Source: Actinomycetes bacterium
Lineage (GTDB): Bacteria; Actinomycetota; Actinomycetes; Actinomycetales; Demequinaceae
Reading direction: 5' to 3'
Length of the DNA: 5,130 nucleotides
NCBI GenBank assembly: GCA_023432235.1
Contig: JAEYUX010000103.1
Span: forward strand, 1-5,130
Shown here: one piece after another, positions 1 to 4,891 of the stretch
Position numbering within the stretch: position 1 is the stretch's first letter
Layout of the letters: every line of letters begins with the position of its first letter
Notes under the pieces: generated by a model
Told to the model about the DNA's origin: nothing
The model's input: the letters and a program-made list of their open reading frames with translations, nothing else
The model's database searches: none
Program-made: the position numbers and the translations under genes

Positions 1-6
1 GCAGGC

Positions 7-37
7 GCACGCCTACCCGGCAAGGCGCGCCCGTTTT
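7..37 (+). terminator. Possible intrinsic terminator of an upstream gene
   Basis: A hairpin can be drawn from CGCCT (10-14) and AGGCG (23-27) with an 8-base loop. It extends past one mismatch (9/28) by two more pairs (7-8 with 29-30) and is followed by CCCGTTTT, with the T run at 34-37. The T run is short, so this is a modest candidate. It would close a plus-strand gene lying before the window and separate it from the small gene that starts at 63. Confidence 0.35.
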
Positions 38-48
38 GTGCGCTTTGT

Positions 49-54
49 TACGAT
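49..54 (+). promoter_or_regulatory. Candidate -10 box of a leaderless promoter
   Basis: TACGAT matches the actinobacterial TAnnnT -10 consensus. Its last base is 8 bases before the ATG at 63, so transcription would start at about the start codon. No Shine-Dalgarno sequence precedes that ATG, which fits a leaderless mRNA. No convincing -35 hexamer is seen, but such promoters often lack one. The function is inferred from motif and spacing only. Confidence 0.4.
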
Positions 55-62
55 TCCTATCC

Positions 63-479
63 ATGAGCCAAGCGCGAATGCGACCCGATTTCATGAGGGC
101 GCTTGAGGACATCGACGCCTCGGTGGGCCAAGCGCTCCCAGAAAAACTGAGGGAACTGGTCCGGCTGCGCTGCTCCCACATCAATGGCTGTGCGTTCAGT
201 GTGCGCCTTCACTCCGAGGCGCTAGCAGCTCACGGCGTGCGCGTCGATCTCATCAGCGCCCTCGCGCGGCCCGTCAAGTTGATGCGTGCTGACCTCGTGA
301 CCGCTGCCGAGGCATCAGCACTGCGGTTCGCCGAGATTCTTACCGACTACCCGCGCGGACTTGAGATTGAAGCTCGCAACGAGGCCGCGGCGTACTTCAC
401 ACCCAAGCAATTGGGTGCGCTCGTTGAGATCGTCGCGATTACGAACGCGTGGAACCGGGTGACGCGCGGATCCGAGTAG
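63..479 (+). CDS. AhpD-like / carboxymuconolactone decarboxylase family protein, CxxS variant
   Basis: This is a complete protein of 138 residues when started at the ATG at 63. A TTG nine codons earlier (36) is in frame, but the added residues look like non-coding DNA and would overlap the putative -10 box. The middle of the protein (residues 33-53) has the pattern LRCSHINGCAFSVRLHSEAL, and the C-terminus has AITNAWNRV; both are hallmarks of the all-alpha CMD/AhpD fold. Members usually carry INGCxxC...H, a redox-active cysteine pair used in peroxide reduction with AhpC or related chemistry. Here the first Cys (C43) and the His (H50) are present, but the second Cys is Ser (S46, codon AGT at 198-200). 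Another Cys lies six residues before C43 (C37), so an alternative disulfide is possible. The family is secure; the substrate is unknown. It is oriented with the sulfate operon but separated from it by 138 bases with its own promoter, and it does not share that operon's low Met/Cys content, so it is probably a separate unit. Confidence 0.85.
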   Translation: MSQARMRPDFMRALEDIDASVGQALPEKLRELVRLRCSHINGCAFSVRLHSEALAAHGVRVDLISALARPVKLMRADLVTAAEASALRFAEILTDYPRGLEIEARNEAAAYFTPKQLGALVEIVAITNAWNRVTRGSE

Positions 480-480
480 T

Positions 481-507
481 CCGACTGCCGCGACCCTACG
501 GCCTCGG
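481..507 (+). terminator. Weak hairpin after the AhpD-like gene
   Basis: Just after the stop codon, GCCG (487-490) can pair with CGGC (499-502) around an 8-base loop. The outer arms CCGA (481-484) and TCGG (504-507) also pair, across a small internal loop. There is no T run after it, so it is not a standard intrinsic terminator. Its position fits transcription ending between the AhpD-like gene and the sulfate operon. Confidence 0.25.
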
Positions 508-534
508 CTAATCGAACAGAATTCTCGATCACAT

Positions 535-564
535 TTGACTCGCAACCCTCATGACCCCTAATCT
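535..564 (+). promoter_or_regulatory. Promoter of the sulfate transport operon
   Basis: The -35 hexamer TTGACT (535-540) is followed after 18 bases by TAATCT (559-564), a TAnnnT -10 box. This is a near-consensus sigma-70/HrdB-type promoter. Transcription would start at about 570-572, leaving a short leader of roughly 47 bases before the ATG at 618. The predicted start lies inside the inverted repeat at 565-579, an arrangement typical of direct repression. Motifs and spacing are seen; activity is inferred. Confidence 0.6.
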
Positions 565-579
565 CTATCAAACCGATAG
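565..579. promoter_or_regulatory. Putative operator (CTATC-N5-GATAG) for the Rrf2-family regulator
   Basis: A perfect 5-base inverted repeat, CTATC (565-569) and GATAG (575-579), begins one base after the -10 box and covers the predicted transcription start. The right half continues as GATAGGAAAT, which recalls the GGAA-containing half-sites described for CymR-type Rrf2 regulators (from memory, not searched). A repressor bound here would block RNA polymerase. The Rrf2-family protein encoded at the end of the operon is the natural candidate. The repeat is seen; the pairing with that regulator is inference. Confidence 0.5.
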
Positions 580-604
580 GAAATACTGTCGGACCAACGG
601 AGAA

Positions 605-611
605 GAGGGAG
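605..611 (+). promoter_or_regulatory. Ribosome binding site of the substrate-binding protein gene
   Basis: GAGGGAG lies 6 bases before the ATG at 618 inside a purine-rich tract (600-616). It is a strong Shine-Dalgarno sequence and fixes the start of the operon's first gene. It is also the strongest such site in the window, fitting the high dose of binding protein these systems need. Confidence 0.75.
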
Positions 612-617
612 AAGAAC

Positions 618-1673
618 ATGGCAACGTCGAAACTGCGATGGGCAGGTGTGGCGGCGGTTCTGGCGATGGGGCTCGCAGCCTGCTCGTCCGGGTCGACGAC
701 GGAAGCGTCGGCTGGCGCGCAGAACGCGGCAGGTGGCGCCGATGACTCCACCATCAACTTGGTGGCATTTGCTGTTCCCAAGGCCGCGAACAACGCGATC
801 CAGAAGCTGTGGGCAGAGACGCCCGAGGGTGCTGGCGTCACCTGGGTTGAGTCGTACGGGGCGTCCGGTGACCAGAGCCGTGCCGTTGAGGCTGGCCTCG
901 AAGCCGACTACGTTCACTTCTCGCTCGAGGGTGACGTCACGCGCCTCGTGAAGGCAGGTCTCGTTGACGAGGATTGGAACGCCGGTCCCACGGGCGGCAT
1001 CGTGTCGTCGTCGATCGTCGTGATCGCCGTGCGCCCGGGCAACCCGCTCGGCATCGAGGACTGGGATGACCTCATCGAGCCTGGCGTTGAGATCGTCACA
1101 CCGAACCCCGGCTCTTCCGGCTCTGCGCGGTGGAACATCCTTGCTGGATGGGGGCACATCACGGCCAACGGTGGCTCCGAAGACGAGGCCAAGGAGTTCA
1201 CGTCGGCGCTGTTCAACAACATCGTCGCCCTTCCTGGCTCGGGACGCGACGCGACCTCAGCATTCCTTGCGGGCACCGGTGACGTCCTCCTCTCGTACGA
1301 AAACGAGGCGATTCTTGCGCGCCAGCAGGGCGAGGACATTGAGTACATCGTGCCGAGCACGACGTTGCGCATCGACAACCCCGGCGCGGTTCTGAAGGGC
1401 GCAAACCCCAAGGCCGCTGCGTGGCTTGAGTTCCTCTTCACCAAGGAGGCTCAGGCTGAGTTCGCGCAGCTTGGTTTCCGGCCGGTCATTGATGGTGTGG
1501 AAGTTGGCGAGGTTGAGGGCGCCAACAACCCTGCCTCGCCGTTCCCGGCACCAGGCAAGCTGCTGACGATCAATGACGACTTTGGCGGTTGGGCGGAAGC
1601 CAACCCCAAGTTCTTTGATCCGGACAACGGCATCATCACGCTCATTCAGGTGGAGACCGGTAAGTCGTCATGA
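618..1673 (+). CDS. sbp: Sulfate/thiosulfate ABC transporter substrate-binding lipoprotein
   Basis: This 351-residue protein is of normal family length. It is the extracytoplasmic receptor that captures sulfate (possibly thiosulfate) and delivers it to CysT/CysW. Residues 1-21 form a lipoprotein signal peptide with lipobox LAAC (19-22), so C22 is the lipidated N-terminus; a Gly/Ala/Ser/Thr linker (23-44) follows. Family signatures are ESYGASGDQSRAVEAGLEAD (78-97), TPNPGSSGSARW (161-172), where related proteins bind the oxyanion through backbone and Ser groups, and GTGDVLLSYENEAIL (219-233). The equivalent mycobacterial protein is called SubI; Sbp and CysP differ in preference for sulfate or thiosulfate, and I cannot separate them from sequence alone. 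The start is fixed by a strong ribosome site, and the stop overlaps the cysT start (ATGA). The mature protein has no Met and only one Cys, the lipidated one. Expression is probably controlled at the promoter and operator at 535-579. Confidence 0.93.
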   Translation: MATSKLRWAGVAAVLAMGLAACSSGSTTEASAGAQNAAGGADDSTINLVAFAVPKAANNAIQKLWAETPEGAGVTWVESYGASGDQSRAVEAGLEADYVHFSLEGDVTRLVKAGLVDEDWNAGPTGGIVSSSIVVIAVRPGNPLGIEDWDDLIEPGVEIVTPNPGSSGSARWNILAGWGHITANGGSEDEAKEFTSALFNNIVALPGSGRDATSAFLAGTGDVLLSYENEAILARQQGEDIEYIVPSTTLRIDNPGAVLKGANPKAAAWLEFLFTKEAQAEFAQLGFRPVIDGVEVGEVEGANNPASPFPAPGKLLTINDDFGGWAEANPKFFDPDNGIITLIQVETGKSS

Positions 1674-2518
1674 CCGCGACTGCACCAAGCGTCACCCGTC
1701 GCCCCCTTGCGGGGCGGCGGGTGACGCCGCGCTCGACACTCAACCGCGGCTCGGGGCTCGCCCTTGGCGTGTCAGTGTTGTGGTTCTCGCTGCTCGTCCT
1801 CATCCCGCTTGCTGTTGTGGTGGTCGCATCCACCTCACTTGGGTGGTCGGGCTTCTGGAACACCCTGACGAACCCCCAGACTCTTGCCGCGATTCGCCTC
1901 ACGCTCGTACAAGCGGTGGCCGTGACGGCGCTCAATGTGGTGGCCGGGACAGTCATCGCGTGGGTGCTGGTTCGCGATCAATTCCCCGGCAAGCGCATCA
2001 TCGAAATCATCATTGACGTCCCCTTCGCGCTCCCCACGATCGTCGCTGGTCTCGTCTTGCTCGGTCTTTATGGCCCGCGCAGTCCTGTTGGCGTCAACGT
2101 CGCCAACACGCAATCAGCCGTGTTCTTGGCGTTTGCGTTTGTCACGCTGCCCTTTGTTGTCCGCGCCGTTCAGCCGGTGCTTCAAGAGCTTGACCCAGAG
2201 GTCGAGCAGGCGGCCCGCAGCCTTGGCGCTTCCGAGCTGCAGACGCTGTGGCGCGTGACATTGCCCGCTCTCGCTCCGGCGATCGCGGCCGGCGCCGCAC
2301 TGTCCTTCGCTCGCGCGGTGTCCGAATACGGCTCTCTCGTTCTCATCTCAGGCAACCTTGCACTCCGCACTGAGGTGACGAGCGTGCGCATTCTCACCTA
2401 CATCGAGAACGGCCAGACCGACCAAGCCGCTGTGGTCGCGACGGTGCTCCTTGTTGTGTCGTTCATCGTCATCGTGGCGCTCGACGTCATCCAGCGCAGG
2501 GTGGCTCGCCGTGGCTAG
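1670..2518 (+). CDS. cysT: Sulfate/thiosulfate ABC transporter permease CysT (CysU)
   Basis: This 282-residue inner-membrane protein forms half of the sulfate channel. After a basic N-terminus (R10-R26), hydrophobic segments lie at roughly 29-54, 76-101, 116-134, 148-168, 202-224 and 254-274, as expected for a six-helix permease. The cytoplasmic EAA loop, which docks onto the ATPase, is EQAARSLGASELQTLWRVTLP (179-199), with the conserved Ala and Gly present. FPGKR (105-109) before the third helix is also typical and recurs in CysW. The ATG overlaps the stop of the upstream gene by four bases (1670-1673), so translation is probably coupled; a purine-rich GGTGGAGA (1649-1656) sits rather far upstream. 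Assignment as CysT rather than CysW rests on gene order (binding protein, cysT, cysW, cysA, as in mycobacteria). Apart from the initiator it contains no Met and no Cys, which is unusual for a polytopic membrane protein. Confidence 0.92.
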   Translation: MTATAPSVTRRPLAGRRVTPRSTLNRGSGLALGVSVLWFSLLVLIPLAVVVVASTSLGWSGFWNTLTNPQTLAAIRLTLVQAVAVTALNVVAGTVIAWVLVRDQFPGKRIIEIIIDVPFALPTIVAGLVLLGLYGPRSPVGVNVANTQSAVFLAFAFVTLPFVVRAVQPVLQELDPEVEQAARSLGASELQTLWRVTLPALAPAIAAGAALSFARAVSEYGSLVLISGNLALRTEVTSVRILTYIENGQTDQAAVVATVLLVVSFIVIVALDVIQRRVARRG

Positions 2519-3326
2519 GGGAGCGTGGAAGCACTCGCTTCGATGGCTCGCCATCGCCTACGTGGCGCTGCTCGTCGCGTGGCCTGTGGGCCTCGTGTTC
2601 TGGAGCACGTTCGCCGACGGTGTGGAGCCTGTTCTTGGAGCCTTCCAGGACCCGCTCGTGCTGAGGGCCCTGCGCCTCACCGCTATCGCCGCGGCCTGGT
2701 CGGTCGCGCTCAACACCGTGTTCGGCGTTGTGATCTCGATCTTGCTTGTGCGGTACGAGTTCCCCGGCAAGCGCATCCTCAATGCATTGATGGACCTGCC
2801 GCTCAGCGTCTCGCCCGTCATCGTCGGATTGGCGATCGTGCTCGTCTACTCGCCCACCACCGGCATCTTTGGCGAGCCGCTCGCTGCAGCCGGAATCAAG
2901 GTGTTGTTCTCGACCCCAGCGATCGTGCTTGCAACCACGTTCGTCGCGTTGCCGCTCGTCATCCGTGAAGTCGTGCCCGTGCTGCACGAAGCGGGCGTCG
3001 AGCAAGAACAAGCGGCGCGAAGCCTGGGCGCGAACCCAGCCCAGACTTTCTGGCGCATCACCTTGCCGTCAATCCGTTGGGGACTCACCTACGGCGTCGT
3101 CCTCTGCCTTGCCCGCTCTATCGGTGAGTTTGGAGCCGTCAAGGTGGTGTCGGGCAACCTCATCGGCCAAACCCAGACGGCCACTCTCATGGTCGAGCAG
3201 CTTTATCACGACTTCGACCAGGAGCAGGCTTTTGCCATCGCAAGCCTCCTCGCCCTGGTCTCCATCATCACCATCATCGCGGTGAGCGTGTTGCGCTCAC
3301 GCGCAGAATCCAAGGAATCAGCATGA
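2511..3326 (+). CDS. cysW: Sulfate/thiosulfate ABC transporter permease CysW
   Basis: This is the second channel subunit, 271 residues from the GTG at 2511. That start is preferred because AGGG (2498-2501) lies 9 bases upstream and the product then begins with a short basic stretch before the first helix. An in-frame TTG at 2451 would add 20 polar residues encoded wholly inside cysT. The chosen start overlaps the cysT stop by 8 bases. Hydrophobic segments lie at about 11-33, 57-80, 97-114, 132-152, 191-207 and 239-261. The EAA loop is EQAARSLGANPAQTFWRITLP (166-186), docking on CysA. FPGKR (84-88) and SGNL (214-217) are shared with CysT, reflecting an old duplication. It forms a heterodimer with CysT around which two CysA subunits assemble. 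Apart from the initiator it contains two Met (94, 227) and one Cys (199). Confidence 0.92.
   Translation: MARGAWKHSLRWLAIAYVALLVAWPVGLVFWSTFADGVEPVLGAFQDPLVLRALRLTAIAAAWSVALNTVFGVVISILLVRYEFPGKRILNALMDLPLSVSPVIVGLAIVLVYSPTTGIFGEPLAAAGIKVLFSTPAIVLATTFVALPLVIREVVPVLHEAGVEQEQAARSLGANPAQTFWRITLPSIRWGLTYGVVLCLARSIGEFGAVKVVSGNLIGQTQTATLMVEQLYHDFDQEQAFAIASLLALVSIITIIAVSVLRSRAESKESA
3312..3316 (+). promoter_or_regulatory. Ribosome binding site of cysA
   Basis: AAGGA lies 6 bases before the ATG at 3323 and within the 3' end of cysW. It supports that start codon and the four-base overlap with the cysW stop, and suggests re-initiation by coupled ribosomes. Confidence 0.55.
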
Positions 3327-4318
3327 GCATCGAGATTGAGGGCGTGGGCAAGCGGTTCGGCAGTTTTGTCGCGCTCGAGAACGTCAACCTGTCGATCCCC
3401 ACCGGCAAGCTCACTGCGTTGCTCGGCCCCAGCGGTGGAGGCAAGTCGACTCTGCTGCGCATCATCGCGGGCCTCGAGGAAGCAGACGAAGGCCGCGTTG
3501 TCATTGAAGGTGCCGACGCGACTCACCTGCCCCCGCAGCGACGAAACGTGGGCTTCGTGTTTCAGCACTACGCGGCCTTCAAGCACATGACGGTCGCGAA
3601 GAACGTCGCCTTTGGCCTTGAGATTCGCCGCCGCCCCAAAGACGAGATCGCGCAGCGCGTCGAGGAGCTCCTCGCGCTCGTCCACTTGTCGCAGTTTGCT
3701 CACCGCTTGCCCTCGCAACTGAGCGGTGGTCAGCGCCAACGGATGGCGCTCGCGCGAGCCCTTGCCGTGGAGCCCACGGTGTTGCTGCTCGACGAGCCAT
3801 TCGGCGCTCTCGACGCGCAGGTGCGCAAAGAGTTACGCCAGTGGTTACGCCGCCTCCACGATGAAGTCCATGTGACGACCGTCTTTGTCACTCACGACCA
3901 AGAGGAGGCTCTTGAGGTTGCCGACGACATCGTCGTCATCAACCAAGGGCGTGTCGAGCAGGTGGGCACTCCCGATGAGGTCTATGACCAGCCCGCTTCG
4001 CCCTTTGTCATGAGCTTCCTCGGTCCCACGACGGTCTTTGGCGGCAAGGTGGTGCGCCCGCATGACATCGATGTGTTCGGCATCGCTGTCAAGGGCGCAA
4101 CGCCTGCTCGTGTGGCAGACGTTCAGCGCATCGGTCACGAAGTAAACCTCACGGCGGTGGTCTCGGCAGGCGACGGCGAGCAGACCGGTGAGCCCGAGCG
4201 ACCCACCGTCTCTCTCACTCGTGCGCACTTCCGTGACCTTGGCGTGGGCGTTGGTGACGCGGTGTGGTTGCGGGTCGCATCAGGCGTGGCGGCCGTGGAA
4301 GCCGTACCGGTTGCGTAA
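3323..4318 (+). CDS. cysA: Sulfate/thiosulfate import ATP-binding protein CysA
   Basis: This 331-residue cytoplasmic ATPase powers sulfate import through CysT/CysW. The nucleotide-binding domain is complete: Walker A GPSGGGKST (35-43), Q-loop Q81, ABC signature LSGGQRQR (133-140), Walker B VLLLDEP (153-159), D-loop GALD (161-164) and switch His H191 in THDQEEA. The C-terminal part (about 236-331) is a short TOBE-like regulatory domain that opens with VRPHDIDV (244-251), as in CysA-type ATPases. It is somewhat shorter than E. coli CysA (about 365 residues). The sulfate assignment relies on the binding protein and permeases next to it, since the ATPase alone resembles other oxyanion and sugar importers. 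Its ATG overlaps the cysW stop (ATGA, 3323-3326). Apart from the initiator it has three Met (89, 141, 230) and no Cys. Confidence 0.94.
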   Translation: MSIEIEGVGKRFGSFVALENVNLSIPTGKLTALLGPSGGGKSTLLRIIAGLEEADEGRVVIEGADATHLPPQRRNVGFVFQHYAAFKHMTVAKNVAFGLEIRRRPKDEIAQRVEELLALVHLSQFAHRLPSQLSGGQRQRMALARALAVEPTVLLLDEPFGALDAQVRKELRQWLRRLHDEVHVTTVFVTHDQEEALEVADDIVVINQGRVEQVGTPDEVYDQPASPFVMSFLGPTTVFGGKVVRPHDIDVFGIAVKGATPARVADVQRIGHEVNLTAVVSAGDGEQTGEPERPTVSLTRAHFRDLGVGVGDAVWLRVASGVAAVEAVPVA

Positions 4319-4325
4319 GCCGCAC

Positions 4326-4331
4326 TACAGT
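4326..4331 (+). promoter_or_regulatory. Candidate -10 box of a leaderless promoter for the Rrf2-family gene
   Basis: TACAGT matches TAnnnT and ends 7 bases before the ATG at 4339, the spacing expected of an actinobacterial leaderless promoter. There is no Shine-Dalgarno sequence in the 20-base gap after cysA, so translation of the regulator may depend on such a leaderless transcript as well as on operon read-through. The box sits inside a small palindrome (CACT-AC-AGTG, 4323-4332). No -35 hexamer is evident. Confidence 0.4.
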
Positions 4332-4338
4332 GACTGGC

Positions 4339-4848
4339 ATGCACGTTTCGGCCAAGGGTGACTATGCGGCGCGCGCGGTGATTGCGCTTGCCGCTCAATA
4401 TCCCGACCGTGTGTCCGCGCAGACCCTCGCAGAGGCGCATGACTTGCCCCGGAAGTTCTTGGAGGCTGCTCTTGCCGACCTCAAGCGAGCATCGATTGTC
4501 GCATCGACTCGCGGCGCTGAGGGTGGCTACACGCTGCGTCGTCCTCCCGCCGAGATCACTCTTGGCGAGGTCCTGCGTGCGATTGACGGCCCGCTCGCCG
4601 ATGTTCACGGGCTGCGCCCCGACGAGGTGACGTATTCCGATGACTTTCGCCACCTCCAAGAGGTATGGATTGCGGCGCGCACTGCGGTGCGTTCGGTGTT
4701 TGACGAGGTGACACTCGATCAGCTCGTCAGTGGTGACTTTGCGGCCGAGATCCGGCGGCTCTTTGTTGGCTCCGATGCGTGGGAACCGCGCACTGGACCG
4801 CAGACTCCGTCTTTGGCGCGTGGAGCGGATCCCGAGTTCACCATCTAG
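4339..4848 (+). CDS. Rrf2-family transcriptional regulator lacking Fe-S cysteines, probable sulfur-assimilation regulator
   Basis: This is a 169-residue DNA-binding protein started at the ATG at 4339; a longer in-frame start at 4264 would lie inside cysA and is not favoured. The N-terminus HVSAKGDYAARAVIALA (2-18) is the typical first helix of Rrf2 proteins. The helix-turn-helix follows (about 27-54, with LAEAHDLPRKFLEAALADL), then a wing with the family pattern TRGAEGGY (57-64). A long dimerisation helix covers about 101-122. IscR, NsrR and RsrR-type members bind an Fe-S cluster through ligands around residues 90-105; this protein has no cysteine anywhere, so it cannot use cysteine ligands. 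This resembles CymR, the cysteine-metabolism repressor that acts with CysK in Firmicutes. The location 20 bases after cysA, plus an operator-like repeat at the operon promoter, suggests it controls sulfate uptake. Residues 144-169 form a polar, Pro/Gly-rich tail. The family is certain; the sensed signal is unknown. Confidence 0.9.
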   Translation: MHVSAKGDYAARAVIALAAQYPDRVSAQTLAEAHDLPRKFLEAALADLKRASIVASTRGAEGGYTLRRPPAEITLGEVLRAIDGPLADVHGLRPDEVTYSDDFRHLQEVWIAARTAVRSVFDEVTLDQLVSGDFAAEIRRLFVGSDAWEPRTGPQTPSLARGADPEFTI

Positions 4849-4852
4849 CACT

Positions 4853-4891
4853 CGCGTGCTCGGCCGGCCGCGTCAACCGACTCGAGGCGAG
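4853..4891. terminator. GC-rich gap between convergent genes, weak hairpins
   Basis: The 43 bases between the regulator stop and the convergent gene stop contain a perfect palindrome CGGCCGGCCG (4861-4870) and a small hairpin CTCG-AGG-CGAG (4881-4891). Neither is followed by a T run on either strand. The convergent layout calls for termination here, but the sequence gives only weak support for an intrinsic terminator; factor-dependent ending is equally possible. Confidence 0.2.

Noticed and set aside
24..31. GGCGCGCC palindrome
   Set aside because: An 8-base GC palindrome is common in such DNA, and part of it is better explained as an arm of the hairpin at 7-30.
36..62. TTG start giving a longer AhpD-like protein
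   Set aside because: No ribosome site, and the extra nine codons overlap the probable -10 box and the end of the hairpin region; the ATG at 63 fits the family better.
571..617. Riboswitch (such as SAM or S-box) in the operon leader
   Set aside because: The leader is only about 47 bases if the promoter call is right, is mostly unstructured purines before the ATG, and shows none of the conserved elements of sulfur riboswitches.
2487..3011. Long open frame on the minus strand opposite cysW
   Set aside because: The opposite strand encodes a clear permease with helices and an EAA loop. The minus frame is a composition shadow rich in Asp/Glu/Arg/His with no recognisable motif or ribosome site.
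4135..4851. 238-residue open frame on the minus strand opposite the end of cysA and the regulator
   Set aside because: It spans two well-supported plus-strand genes and their gap, shows no domain pattern, and high-GC DNA commonly produces such frames.
4861..4870. CGGCCGGCCG palindrome as a regulatory site or origin element
   Set aside because: It lies between convergent stop codons where no promoter is expected, and GC-only palindromes of this size are unremarkable here.
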